A stretch of 64,000 nt of DNA from Kitasatospora sp. SolWspMP-SS2h. Its GTDB lineage: Bacteria; Actinomycetota; Actinomycetes; Streptomycetales; Streptomycetaceae. The stretch's first letter is position 1, and every line of letters starts with the position of its first letter. Under the pieces are notes generated by a model. That model did not search any database. It had not been told where the DNA came from and saw only the letters and a list, made by a program, of their open reading frames with translations. Positions 18,479-27,171 of this stretch are shown piece after piece. The position numbers were made by a program, and so were the translations under genes. Where the stretch lies: positions 124,001 to 188,000 of the forward strand of contig NZ_QLLT01000012.1 in NCBI RefSeq assembly GCF_003259315.1, read 5' to 3'.

Positions 18479-19699
18479 TCAGGCGGTGACGCGTTCGACG
18501 ACGGTGGCGATGCCCATGCCGCCGCCGACGCACAGCGTGGCCAGGCCGTAGCGCAGGTCGCGGCGCTCCAGCTCGTCGACCAGGGTGCCGAGCAGCATCG
18601 CGCCGGCCGCGCCGAGCGGGTGGCCGAGCGCGATCGCGCCGCCGTTGACGTTCACCTGGTCGTGCCGGAAGCCGAGTTCGCGCATGAAGCGCAGCGCGAC
18701 GGCGGCGAACGCCTCGTTGATCTCGACCAGGTCGATGTCGGCGGCGCTCAGCCCGGCCTTGGCGAGCGCCTTGCGGGTGGCGGGGGCCGGGCCGGTGAGC
18801 ATGATGGTGGGTTCGGAGCCGGAGACCGCGGCGGAGACGATCCGGGCCCGCGGGGTGAGGCCGTACCGCTCGCCGATCTCGCGCGAGCCGATCGCGACCA
18901 GCGCGGCGCCGTCCACGATGCCGGAGGAGTTGCCGGCGTGGTGGACGTGGTCGATGGACTCCACCCAGTGGTACTTCTGGAGCGCGACGGCGTCGAAGCC
19001 GCCGAGGTCGCCGATGTCCGCGAAGGAGGGCTTGAGCCCGGCCAGCGACTCCACCGTGGTGCCGGGGCGGATGAACTCGTCGCGGCCCAGCACCACCAGC
19101 CCGTTGCGGTCCAGCACCGGCACCGTCGAGCGGTCGAACAGCCCGTCGGCCTGCGCCTTCGCGGCCCGGGCCTGCGACTCGGCGGCGAACGCGTCCACGT
19201 CGGTGCGGGTGAAGCCCTCGACGGTGGCGATCAGGTCGGCGCCGATGCCCTGCGGGACGAAGCCGGTCTCGTACGCGGTCATCGGGTCGGCGAACCAGGC
19301 GCCGCCGTCGGAGCCCATCTTCACCCGGGACATCGACTCGACGCCGCCGGCCAGGATCAGGTCCTCCCAGCCCGAACGGACCTTCGCCGCCGCCAGGTTG
19401 ACGGCCTCCAGGCCGGACGCGCAGAAGCGGTTCTCCTGCACGCCCGCGACGGTGTCGGGCAGCCCGGCGGCGATCGCCGCGACCCGGGCGATGTCGGAGC
19501 CCTGGTCGCCGACCGGGCTGACCACGCCGAGCACGACGTCGTCGATCGCCGCCGGGTCCAGGGACGGGAACCGGCGCCGCAGCTCGTGGATCAGGCCGAC
19601 CACCAGGTCGATCGGCTTGGTGCCGTGCAGGGAACCGGTCTGCTTGCCGCGTCCGCGCGGGGTGCGGATCGCGTCGTAGACGTACGCTTCGGTGGTCAC
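18479..19699 (-). CDS. fadA: Acetyl-CoA C-acyltransferase (thiolase)
   Basis: 406 residues from GTG 19699. The nucleophilic Cys is C93 in ENRFCASGLEAVN; the active-site His lies in NGGAIALGHPLGAAGA near 356 and the second Cys in LCVGGGMG near 389. It cleaves 3-ketoacyl-CoA to acetyl-CoA and a shortened acyl-CoA. Together with the downstream FadB-type protein it would make the trifunctional beta-oxidation set. There is a 38-base gap to the acyl-CoA dehydrogenase gene upstream and 41 bases to the FadB gene downstream. Confidence 0.93.
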   Translation of the reverse strand: MTTEAYVYDAIRTPRGRGKQTGSLHGTKPIDLVVGLIHELRRRFPSLDPAAIDDVVLGVVSPVGDQGSDIARVAAIAAGLPDTVAGVQENRFCASGLEAVNLAAAKVRSGWEDLILAGGVESMSRVKMGSDGGAWFADPMTAYETGFVPQGIGADLIATVEGFTRTDVDAFAAESQARAAKAQADGLFDRSTVPVLDRNGLVVLGRDEFIRPGTTVESLAGLKPSFADIGDLGGFDAVALQKYHWVESIDHVHHAGNSSGIVDGAALVAIGSREIGERYGLTPRARIVSAAVSGSEPTIMLTGPAPATRKALAKAGLSAADIDLVEINEAFAAVALRFMRELGFRHDQVNVNGGAIALGHPLGAAGAMLLGTLVDELERRDLRYGLATLCVGGGMGIATVVERVTA

Positions 19700-19737
19700 G
19701 GTGGGGATGCCTTTCGGGCGGAGGGGTCGGGCGGGCT

Positions 19738-20880
19738 TCAGGCGAGCAGCGAGCGGCCGATGATCTCCTTCATGATCTCCGTGGTGCCGCCGTAGATGGT
19801 CTGGACGCGCCCGTCGGTGAACGCCCGGGCGACCGCGCTGTCGCTCATGTAGCCGGAGCCGCCGTGCAGTTGCAGGCAGCGGTCGGCGGTGCGCTTCTGG
19901 AGTTCGGTGGCCCACCACTTGGCCATCGAGGCGTCCACCGGGGTCAGCGCGTACCGGTTGTGCTCGCTCACGCAGCGGTCCACGAAGGCCCGGGTGACGG
20001 CGCACTCGGTGGCCAGCTCGGCGATCTCGAACCGGACGTGCTGGAGCTTGGCCAGCGGCCGGCCGAACGCGGTGCGCTGCTTGACGTACGCCGTGGTCTC
20101 CTCCAGCAGCTGCTCGGCGGCGGCGATCGCGGCGACCGCGATGGCCAGCCGCTCCTGAGCCAGGTTGCGCATCAGGTACAGGAAGCCCTGGTGCTCCTCG
20201 CCCAGCAGGTTGGCCTTCGGGACGCGCACGTCGTGGAAGAACAGCTCGGCGGTGTCCTGGGCCTTCTGGCCGATCTTGTCGAGGTTGCGGCCGCGTTCGA
20301 AGCCCGGCGTGTCGCGTTCCACCACCAGCAGGCTCAGGCCGTGCGCGCCGCCCTCGGCGGTGGTCTTCGCGACCACCACGACCAGGTCGGCGAGGATGCC
20401 GTTGGAGATGAAGGTCTTCGCGCCGTTGAGCAGGTAGTGGTCGCCGGCGTCCACCGCGGTGGTGCGGATCGCCTGGAGGTCGGAGCCGGTGTCGGGCTCG
20501 GTCATCGCGATCGCGGTGATCAGCTCGCCGGAGCAGAAGCCGGGCAGCCAGCGCTCCCGCTGCTCCTCGGTGGCCAGGCCGGTCAGGTACGGGCCGATGA
20601 TGTCGTTGTGCAGGCCGACGGCCAGGCCGCTGGCCCCGGCCCGGACGAACTCCTCGGCCAGCACGGCGGCGAACCGGAAGTCCGGGCTGCCCCCGCCGCC
20701 GTGGCGCTCGTCCACGGCCAGGCCGAGCAGCCCGGCCTTCCCGGCGGCCAGCCAGGCGGAGCGGTCGACGACGCCCTGCCGCTCCCAGCGGGCGTGGTGC
20801 GGGACGACCTCCCGGGCCAGGAAGGCCCGGACGGTGGTGCGGAAGTCCTCGTGCTCCTCGGTGTAGAGCTCGCGCTGCAC
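19738..20880 (-). CDS. Acyl-CoA dehydrogenase, long-chain type
   Basis: 380 residues from GTG 20880, with AAGGGA nine bases upstream. N-terminal helical domain, FAD/substrate loop AIAMTEPDTGSDLQAI, then TAFGRPLAKLQHVRF and the C-terminal LHGGSGYMSDSAVARAF and QTIYGGTTEIMKEI. The YGGT motif without Glu at the position used by medium-chain enzymes is typical of LCAD-like dehydrogenases, whose catalytic Glu lies in an earlier helix. It introduces the first double bond into acyl-CoA. It lies 11 bases from the CoA-transferase gene. Confidence 0.93.
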   Translation of the reverse strand: MQRELYTEEHEDFRTTVRAFLAREVVPHHARWERQGVVDRSAWLAAGKAGLLGLAVDERHGGGGSPDFRFAAVLAEEFVRAGASGLAVGLHNDIIGPYLTGLATEEQRERWLPGFCSGELITAIAMTEPDTGSDLQAIRTTAVDAGDHYLLNGAKTFISNGILADLVVVVAKTTAEGGAHGLSLLVVERDTPGFERGRNLDKIGQKAQDTAELFFHDVRVPKANLLGEEHQGFLYLMRNLAQERLAIAVAAIAAAEQLLEETTAYVKQRTAFGRPLAKLQHVRFEIAELATECAVTRAFVDRCVSEHNRYALTPVDASMAKWWATELQKRTADRCLQLHGGSGYMSDSAVARAFTDGRVQTIYGGTTEIMKEIIGRSLLA

Positions 20881-20891
20881 GGACGTTCCCT

Positions 20892-22088
20892 TCAGGAGGC
20901 TTGCGTGGCAGGGGGGTCGAGGCCGGGGACGGCCCAGTCGCGGGCCACCTCGGCGGTGTGCTCGCCGGGCCGGGCGGGCGGGGTGCGCAGCGCGCCGGGG
21001 GTGGCGGAGAAGCGCGGGGCCGGGGCGGGCTGGCGGGTGCCGCCGTGCTCGGGGTAGCTGCCGCGGGCGGCCAGGTGCGGGTGCGCGGCGGCCTCGCCGA
21101 GCGTCAGCACCGGGGCCACGCAGGCGTCGTGGCCCTCGAAGCGGGCGGTCCACTCGGCCTGGGTGCGGGTGGCGAAGCGGGCGGCGAGGGCGGCGCGCAG
21201 CTCGGGCCAGCGGGCCAGGTCGTACTGGTCGGGGAGGTCCGCGTCCAGCTCCAGCAGGCGGGCGAACTCGGCGTAGAAGCGCGGCTCCAGCGGGCCGACG
21301 GCCATCCAGCGGCCGTCGGAGGTCGCGTACGTGCCGTACCAGGGGGCGCCGCCGTCCAGCAGGTTGACGCCGCGGCGGTCCTGCCACAGGCCCGCGTCCA
21401 GCAGGCCCCAGAGCATGGTGGACAGGTGCGCGGCGCCGTCCACGATCGCGGCGTCGACCACCTGGCCGGTGCCGGTGGCGCGGGCGTGGTGCAGGGCGGC
21501 GAGCAGGCCGACCACCAGGTAGAGCGAGCCGCCCGCGTAGTCGCCCAGCAGGTTCGCCGGGATCGCCGGGGGGCCGTCCGGCGGGCCGATCAGCCCGAGC
21601 AGGCCGGAGGTGGCCAGGTAGGTGACGTCGTGCCCGGCGCGCTGCGCCAGCGGGCCGTCCTGCCCCCAGCCGGTCATCCGGCCGTACACCAGCGCCGGGT
21701 TACGGGCCAGGCAGTCCCGCGGGCCGATGCCGAGCCGCTCGGCCACGCCGGGGCGCCAGCCCTCGACCAGCAGGTCGGCCCGGGCGGCGAGGTCCAGCAC
21801 GGTGGCCGGGCCTGCGGCGGACTTCAGGTCGACCAGCACCGAGCGCTTGTTGCGGTTGGTCAGGTCCCGGGCCGGGTCCGGCCCGAGCGTCTGCCCGCCG
21901 GGGCGGTCGACCCGCACCACGTCCGCCCCCAGGTCGGCGAGGAGCATCGCGGCGAACGGGGCCGGGCCGATGCCCGCGAGCTCCAGCACCCGGACGCCCG
22001 CCAGGGGGCCGGAGGGGGGTGCGGCGGAGGTCGCGGGGGGTGTCGCGGAGGTCGCGGCGGAGGTCGCGGGGGGTGTTGCGGAGGTCAT
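20892..22088 (-). CDS. CaiB/BaiF family CoA transferase (AMACR-like)
   Basis: 398 residues from ATG 22088. After a low-complexity Ala-Thr-Pro-Ser N-terminus of about 25 residues comes the family start GPLAGVRVLELAGIGPAPFA, MLLADLGADVVRVDRPGG, and RNKRSVLVDLKS. The catalytic Asp is in LLGDYAGGSLYLVVGL. The protein resembles alpha-methylacyl-CoA racemase more than formyl-CoA transferase. It would activate or epimerise branched acyl-CoAs for the dehydrogenase encoded next in the operon. It is the first gene of the four-gene operon and follows the palindrome at 22109-22133. Confidence 0.9.
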   Translation of the reverse strand: MTSATPPATSAATSATPPATSAAPPSGPLAGVRVLELAGIGPAPFAAMLLADLGADVVRVDRPGGQTLGPDPARDLTNRNKRSVLVDLKSAAGPATVLDLAARADLLVEGWRPGVAERLGIGPRDCLARNPALVYGRMTGWGQDGPLAQRAGHDVTYLATSGLLGLIGPPDGPPAIPANLLGDYAGGSLYLVVGLLAALHHARATGTGQVVDAAIVDGAAHLSTMLWGLLDAGLWQDRRGVNLLDGGAPWYGTYATSDGRWMAVGPLEPRFYAEFARLLELDADLPDQYDLARWPELRAALAARFATRTQAEWTARFEGHDACVAPVLTLGEAAAHPHLAARGSYPEHGGTRQPAPAPRFSATPGALRTPPARPGEHTAEVARDWAVPGLDPPATQAS

Positions 22089-22108
22089 CGTCGACCGCCT
22101 CCCAGGTT

Positions 22109-22133
22109 TGACAGTGAAGCTGTCACAGTGGCG
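22109..22133 (-). promoter_or_regulatory. Candidate operator of the fatty-acid operon
   Basis: TGACAG-TGAAG-CTGTCA at 22109-22125 is a perfect 6-5-6 inverted repeat, followed by CAGTGGCG. It starts 21 bases upstream of the CoA-transferase start. On the plus strand TTGACA (22109-22114... shifted by one) and GATGAT are separated by about 19 bases, the long spacer typical of MerR-controlled promoters, so the direction of control is uncertain. The right half plus tail is identical to the site at 15511-15523. Confidence 0.6.
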
Positions 22134-22236
22134 ATGATAGGGACGTGACCGGCCGGTAACAAGAGCCCGGCCCGGCTGCCGCGCCCGGGGGTGCGGGATC
22201 ATGGACGGACCGATCGACCGGGAGGGCCGGAACCCC

Positions 22237-22941
22237 ATGCGTGAACTCGACCTCGACACCGCCGTACTGGACGACCCCGTGGGCCACGCGCTGGGCGGGG
22301 CGCACGCCCACCTGGCGCGGCGGTGCGGGGAGGCGGTGCGGTACGACCCCGAGGTGGCGAGCTTCAGCAGCGTCGGGGCCCGGCCCGGCCCGGGGGCCTG
22401 GGACGACCTGGTCGGGCTGCTGGGAGCCGGCGAGTTCGCCGACCTGTTCAGCTGCCCGGCCCTGCCGCCCGCCCACTGGCAGCCCGAATTCGTCCTGGAG
22501 GGCCACCAGTTGGTGCAGGTGGAGCAGGTCCGCCCGGCGCTGCCCGGCGGCCTGCGGGCGGTCGAACTGGGGGCCGCCGACGTGCCCGAGATGCTCGACC
22601 TGGTGGAGCGCACCCGCCCCGGCCCGTTCCGGCCCCGCACCCGCGAACTCGGCACCTACCTGGGCGTCCGCGACCGGGACGGCGTGCTGCTCGCCATGGC
22701 CGGCGAACGCCTCCGCCCGCCCGGCTTCACCGAGGTCTCCGCCGTCTGCACCGCCCCCGAGGCCCGCGGCCGGGGCCTGGCCGCCCACCTGGTCGGCGAA
22801 CTCGCCGCCCGGATCACCGCCCGCGGCGAACGCCCCTTCCTGCACGTGGCCGCCGCCAACACCGGCGCGCTCGCCCTGTACGGACGGCTCGGCTTCGCCC
22901 GCCGCGCCGACGTGGTCTTCCGCGGCTTCCGCACGCCCTGA
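22237..22941 (+). CDS. GNAT-family N-acetyltransferase
   Basis: 234 residues from ATG 22237 with GGGAGGGCC nine bases upstream, preferred over ATG 22201, which lacks a ribosome site. The acetyl-CoA binding part is C-terminal: VSAVCTAPEARGRGLAAHLV (the R/Q-x-x-G-x-G/A loop) and ANTGALALYGRLGFARRADV. The first 110 residues form a less conserved substrate domain, as in FR47-like GNAT proteins. Substrate unknown. It is divergent from the fatty-acid operon. Confidence 0.85.
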   Translation: MRELDLDTAVLDDPVGHALGGAHAHLARRCGEAVRYDPEVASFSSVGARPGPGAWDDLVGLLGAGEFADLFSCPALPPAHWQPEFVLEGHQLVQVEQVRPALPGGLRAVELGAADVPEMLDLVERTRPGPFRPRTRELGTYLGVRDRDGVLLAMAGERLRPPGFTEVSAVCTAPEARGRGLAAHLVGELAARITARGERPFLHVAAANTGALALYGRLGFARRADVVFRGFRTP

Positions 22942-22980
22942 CCGCTCCCGCCGGACCGCCCCCGACCGGCCGCCCCCGCC

Positions 22981-23048
22981 CGAACGCGTCCGCCCCGACC
23001 GGCCGCACCCGCCCCGAACGCGTCCGCCCCGACCGGCCGCACCCGCCC
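22981..23048. repeat. Two perfect tandem copies of a 34-base unit
   Basis: The unit starting CGAACGCGTCCGCCCC at 22981 repeats exactly at 23015, with diverged partial copies on both sides. It lies in the gap between the GNAT and Pr6Pr genes and has no coding logic visible. Confidence 0.7.
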
Positions 23049-23146
23049 CGACCGGTGATCTTTTCCGACCGCGGAACCGGCGGGTAGAGTGCGGCGATCT
23101 GTCGTGCCCACGGGGGGCACCACCGAAACGAACGTCCGGTGACCGC

Positions 23147-23818
23147 ATGACCGTCTGGACCCGTCCCGCCGCCTGGTGGCGCAGCGCCATCGTCCTGTCC
23201 GCGTTCCTGGGGATCTTCCTCAGCAACAGCTCCCTGGTGTACTTCACCATCCAGAGCAACGTGATCGTGCTCGGCTACTTCCTGGCCGCGGTCTACTGGA
23301 TGGCCCGGCGCGGCACCGCCGACGCCCCGGCCCCCCGCCTGCGCGGCGCCGCCGTCCTGTACATCACCATCACCGGCATCGTCGCGCATGTCCTGCTCAA
23401 CCACGGCGAGAACCCGCTGCCCGGCCTGGTCTCCGGCCCCGACCGGCTCCAGCACTGGTCCAGCTTCTTCCTGCACTACACCACCCCGGTCATGGTGCTG
23501 GTCGAGTGGCTGGTGTTCTCCCCCCGCAACGCCTCCCGCTGGCGCGACCTCCCGCTCTGGCTCTCCTACCCCCTCGGCTACGCCGTCCTCACCGAGACCC
23601 GGGCCGTCCTCTTCCCCGGCTTCCCGGTCCGCTACCCCTACTTCTTCCTCGACCCCACCGAGAAGGGCTACGCCTGGGTGGGCCTCCAGATGGTCCAGCT
23701 CGTCGTCGAGTTCGCCGTCCTCGGCGCCCTGGTCATCGGCCTCGACCGCCTCGGCACCCGGCTCCGCCGCGAGCCCGCCCCCGCGCCCGGCACCGGCACC
23801 GGCACCGACGCCGCCTGA
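23147..23818 (+). CDS. Pr6Pr-family membrane protein
   Basis: 223 residues from ATG 23147. Six hydrophobic segments can be counted. Characteristic Pr6Pr signatures include FLSNSSLVYFTIQSNVIVLG, GIVAHVLLNHGENP and HYTTPVMVLVEWLVF; the NQxN-like and H...YTTP polar residues inside helices resemble the FAR-17a/AIG1 hydrolase family. Function in bacteria is unknown. The C-terminus is a Gly-Thr-Pro-rich tail. It converges on the IclR gene 19 bases away. Confidence 0.85.
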   Translation: MTVWTRPAAWWRSAIVLSAFLGIFLSNSSLVYFTIQSNVIVLGYFLAAVYWMARRGTADAPAPRLRGAAVLYITITGIVAHVLLNHGENPLPGLVSGPDRLQHWSSFFLHYTTPVMVLVEWLVFSPRNASRWRDLPLWLSYPLGYAVLTETRAVLFPGFPVRYPYFFLDPTEKGYAWVGLQMVQLVVEFAVLGALVIGLDRLGTRLRREPAPAPGTGTGTDAA

Positions 23819-23837
23819 GCCCGCGCGGCGGCGCGCG

Positions 23838-24650
23838 TCAGCGGGTCGCGCCCATGCGTTTCGAGACGCGGGCGGCGGTGGCGGCGACGACCGGGCCCAG
23901 TTCGCGGACGCGGGCGGCGGTGATGCGGGAGGTGAGGGCGGAGGTGGAGATGGCGCCGATGACGGTGTTGTTGTGGTCGAAGACCGGGGCGGCGATGCAG
24001 CGGACCTCGGGTTCGTTCTCGCGGTCGTCGACGGCGTAGCCGCGGGTGCGGATGCGGGTGAGTTCGGCGCGCAGGGCGGCGGCCGAGGTGAGGGTGCGGG
24101 TGGTGATGGCGGGGAGGCCGTCGGCGACGACGCCGGCGAAGGCGTCCTCGGGCATCCAGGCGAGCATGGCCTTGCCGACGGCGGTGCAGTACATGGGGGC
24201 GCGGCTGCCGATCCGGGAGGCCATCCGGACGGCGGTCTCGTTCTCGACCTTGTCGACGTAGACCACGTACGGCGCGTCGGGGACGCACAGGTGGACGGTG
24301 CCGCCGACCTCGCGCATCAGCTGGTGGGCCTCCTCGGAGGCGGCGGTGCGCAGGTCGAGGGTGGCGAGGTACGCCTGGCCGAGCTGGAGGGCCCCGGGGC
24401 CGAGCCGGAAGTGGCCGGTGTCGCGGTCGCGGGCGAGGAGTTGGGCGTCGACCAGCGGGGCGGCGAGGCGCAGCACGGTGGACTTGGACATCTCCAGGCC
24501 GTCGGCGAGCGCGGTGAGGCTGAGGTCGGTGCCGGCCGCCGCGCGGTCCCGGACGTGTTCGAGCACCGCGAGGGCGCGGCGCAGCGACGCGGACTGGTTG
24601 CGTTCCGGCCGGCCCTCAGGGGTCCGGCTCTCGGCGGCGGTGCTGGTCAT
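23838..24650 (-). CDS. IclR-family regulator
   Basis: 270 residues from ATG 24650. N-terminal helix-turn-helix (LSLTALADGLEMSKSTVLRL) near 45-70 and C-terminal IclR ligand domain with ASRIGSRAPMYCTAVGKAML, TRTLTSAAALRAELTRIR and GYAVDDRENEPEVRCIAAPV. It is divergent from a sugar-type ABC importer operon, and a palindrome of IclR type lies in the 200-base gap. It therefore probably controls that importer in response to the imported compound or a product of it. Confidence 0.92.
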   Translation of the reverse strand: MTSTAAESRTPEGRPERNQSASLRRALAVLEHVRDRAAAGTDLSLTALADGLEMSKSTVLRLAAPLVDAQLLARDRDTGHFRLGPGALQLGQAYLATLDLRTAASEEAHQLMREVGGTVHLCVPDAPYVVYVDKVENETAVRMASRIGSRAPMYCTAVGKAMLAWMPEDAFAGVVADGLPAITTRTLTSAAALRAELTRIRTRGYAVDDRENEPEVRCIAAPVFDHNNTVIGAISTSALTSRITAARVRELGPVVAATAARVSKRMGATR

Positions 24651-24702
24651 GGGGTGTGACGCTACGGCGCGCCCGGGTGCGGTGCCAGTTCCGCAGCACA
24701 TC

Positions 24703-24719
24703 GTTTTGCAGTGCAGAAC
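24703..24719. promoter_or_regulatory. Candidate IclR operator
   Basis: GTTTTGC-AGT-GCAGAAC at 24703-24719 is a 7-3-7 inverted repeat with one mismatch, lying between the IclR gene and the importer genes and just upstream of the importer -35 box. Confidence 0.55.
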
Positions 24720-24734
24720 TTTCGCGCTCTGCTC

Positions 24735-24764
24735 TTGTCGCCGCGCCCGGCGAGTTCCTAACGT
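24735..24764 (+). promoter_or_regulatory. Promoter of the ABC importer operon
   Basis: TTGTCG at 24735-24740 and TAACGT at 24759-24764 are separated by 18 bases and precede the start codon by 87 bases. The IclR-type palindrome ends 15 bases before the -35 box. Confidence 0.5.
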
Positions 24765-24851
24765 CCCGCTCACACCGATCCCCCACTGCATGTCCCGGTT
24801 CGTCCCGGGGCGCGCAGGTGCGTCCCGCTGCGGCGAGGAGATGAGTTGAGC

Positions 24852-26150
24852 ATGAAGAAGCTGGCCCGTGGTGCCGCCCTTGCCCTGCTGGCCGGCACCG
24901 TGGCCACGGCCTGTGCGCCGGGCACCGCGAAGACCGCGTCCTCGCAGGACGAGCAGACCGGCACCGTGAAGGTCTGGCTGTACGACGAGGCGAACCGGGC
25001 GCCGAAGGAGCAGGTGGTGGCGCAGGCCGTCGCCGACTTCAAGGCGAAGCACGCGGGCGTCGAGGTCGAGGTCTCGTACATCCCGACCGACGCCGGTCCG
25101 CGCGCCGAGAAGATGAAGGGCGCGTTCAACGACCCGTCCTCGGCCCCGGACGTGGTGGAGTTCGGCAACACCGACCTGTTCGGCTACACCGCCTCGGGCG
25201 GCCTGGCCGACATCACCTCCGACCTGGCGGACTGGACCGGGGGCAAGGACCTGCCGCAGGACCTGAAGGACACCGCCGTGGTCGACGGCAAGACGTACGG
25301 CCTGCCCTGGTGGCTGGGCGTGCGGGCGCTGTACTACCGCACCGATGTGTTCACCGAGCTGGGCCTGTCGGCGCCGACCACGTACGACGAGCTGAAGTCG
25401 GCGGCGGAGAAGGTCCGGGCCGCGCACGGCGACCTGCTGGGCATCGCGGTAGGCGGCAAGTACACCTTCGGCGCGCTGCCGTTCGTCTGGGCCGGCGGCG
25501 GCGACCTGGCGGCGCGGAACGGCTCGGCGTACACCTCGGCGATCGACTCGGCGCAGTCGCAGGCCGGCGTGAAGCGGTACACCGACCTGTTCACGGACGC
25601 GATCTGCCCGGCCCAGCAGTGCGCCGACCTGACCGGCGGCAAGACCGTCGAGGCGTTCGCGGCGGGCAAGGCCGGCATGGCGATCCTGCCGAACTCCTCG
25701 CGCGGCGCGGTGGAGGCGGGCGCGGCGGCCGGCAAGTACGCGATCGTGCCGCTGCCGGGCACCACCGCCGGGAAGATCGCCCCGGCGTTCTCCGGCGGCA
25801 ACGACCTGGGCGTCATGAAGTCCACCCGGCACCGTTCGCTGGCGGTCGACTTCATGAAGGAACTGGCCTCCGAGAAGAACCAGTTGGCGCTGTTCGACGC
25901 GATGGGCAACCTGCCGGCGCTGTCCTCCGCGCGCGCCGAGGTGGTGCAGAAGCAGCCGTGGCTCAAGCCGTTCACCGACACCATCGAGGCGGGCACCAAG
26001 TTCGTCCCGAAGGACGCCGCCTGGGCCCGGATCGACGCCCAGAACGTGGTGCCGACCATGCTGCAGAAGGTCATCACCGGCAAGTCCGACGTGGCCGCCG
26101 CCACCAAGGAGGCCGCCGCCGCGATGAACGCCTCGTTCAGCGGCAAGTAG
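24852..26150 (+). CDS. Extracellular sugar-binding lipoprotein of an ABC importer
   Basis: 432 residues from ATG 24852. TTG 24846 is a rival start, with GAGGAG five bases before it against eleven for the ATG. The lipoprotein signal ends TVATAC with lipidation at C21. The mature protein is a type 1 solute-binding fold: VKVWLYDEANRAPKEQV, SAPDVVEFGNTDLFGYTASG, YGLPWWLGVRALYYRTDVF. Trp-rich segments (PWWLGV, FVWAGGG) are typical of oligosaccharide stacking. It delivers substrate to the two permeases downstream. No ATPase gene is present; a shared MsiK-type ATPase is the known solution in streptomycetes. Confidence 0.93.
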   Translation: MKKLARGAALALLAGTVATACAPGTAKTASSQDEQTGTVKVWLYDEANRAPKEQVVAQAVADFKAKHAGVEVEVSYIPTDAGPRAEKMKGAFNDPSSAPDVVEFGNTDLFGYTASGGLADITSDLADWTGGKDLPQDLKDTAVVDGKTYGLPWWLGVRALYYRTDVFTELGLSAPTTYDELKSAAEKVRAAHGDLLGIAVGGKYTFGALPFVWAGGGDLAARNGSAYTSAIDSAQSQAGVKRYTDLFTDAICPAQQCADLTGGKTVEAFAAGKAGMAILPNSSRGAVEAGAAAGKYAIVPLPGTTAGKIAPAFSGGNDLGVMKSTRHRSLAVDFMKELASEKNQLALFDAMGNLPALSSARAEVVQKQPWLKPFTDTIEAGTKFVPKDAAWARIDAQNVVPTMLQKVITGKSDVAAATKEAAAAMNASFSGK

Positions 26151-26193
26151 CCGTCGGCCCGTAGGAGACCCGTAGGAGAAGCGGAAGTTGTCG

Positions 26194-27171
26194 ATGCCTG
26201 CCACGACCGTCACCGCCCGGGCGGACCACGGGGGCCCCACCCCGCTCCGCCCGGCGGGCGGCGCCCCCGCGAAGGGTCGCCGCCGCCCCGGGCCGCTCGC
26301 CCGGATACCCGTCCCGCTCTGGCTGCTGCTGCCGGCCGCCCTGGTGCTGATCCCGCTGTTCGGCTATCCGCTGTACCAGCTGGGCCTGCTCTCGGTGCTC
26401 GAGTTCGGCCAGCCGCAGGCCTCCGGCGGGGTGCCGACCGAGTTCGTCGGACTCGCCAACTACGCCGAGGTGCTGGGCGACGCGCAGTTCTGGTCGGTGC
26501 TCGCCCAGACCCTGGCGTTCGCCGCGTTCTGCGTCCTGGCCACCCTGGCGGTCGGCGCGACCTGCGCGGTGCTGCTGACCCGGGTCGGCCGGTGGCCGCG
26601 GCTGATGCTGATGTTCGGCGCCCTGGGCGCCTGGGCCGCCCCCGCGATGACCGGCTCCACGGTGTGGATGTTCCTGCTGGACACCAACTCCGGCCTGGTC
26701 AACGAAGTCCTCGGCACCCAGGGCCACAACTGGATGTACGACAAGTGGTCGGCCTTCGCCATGGTCGCCGTGGTGGTGGTCTGGCACAGCTTCCCGTTCG
26801 TGATGATCACCCTCTACGCGGGCATCCAGGCCATCCCGGACTCCGTCCTGGAGGCGGCCCGCCTGGACGGCGCCGGCACCACCACGGTCTTCCGCAGGAT
26901 CATGCTGCCGATGCTGCGCCCGCTGCTGGTGATCGTGGTGATCCAGTCGATCATCTGGGACTTCAAGGTCTTCACCCAGATCTACGTGATGACCGGCGGC
27001 GGCGGCATCGCCGGCCAGAACCTGGTTCTCAACGTCTACGCCTACCAGAAGGCCTTCGTCGCGGAGAACTACAGCCTCGGCGCGGCCATCGGCGTCCTGA
27101 TGACCGTCATCCTGCTGGCCGTCACCGCCGTCTACGTCCGCAGCCTGCGCCGCTCCGGGGAGGAACTGTGA
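26194..27171 (+). CDS. Sugar ABC transporter permease (MalF-type)
   Basis: 325 residues from ATG 26194. After a basic, Pro-rich N-terminus come six membrane helices. The EAA coupling loop LEAARLDGAGTTTVFRRIML lies near residues 225-245 and docks the ATPase. It forms the channel with the next permease; the last four bases (GTGA) overlap that gene's start, indicating tight coupling. Confidence 0.93.
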   Translation: MPATTVTARADHGGPTPLRPAGGAPAKGRRRPGPLARIPVPLWLLLPAALVLIPLFGYPLYQLGLLSVLEFGQPQASGGVPTEFVGLANYAEVLGDAQFWSVLAQTLAFAAFCVLATLAVGATCAVLLTRVGRWPRLMLMFGALGAWAAPAMTGSTVWMFLLDTNSGLVNEVLGTQGHNWMYDKWSAFAMVAVVVVWHSFPFVMITLYAGIQAIPDSVLEAARLDGAGTTTVFRRIMLPMLRPLLVIVVIQSIIWDFKVFTQIYVMTGGGGIAGQNLVLNVYAYQKAFVAENYSLGAAIGVLMTVILLAVTAVYVRSLRRSGEEL

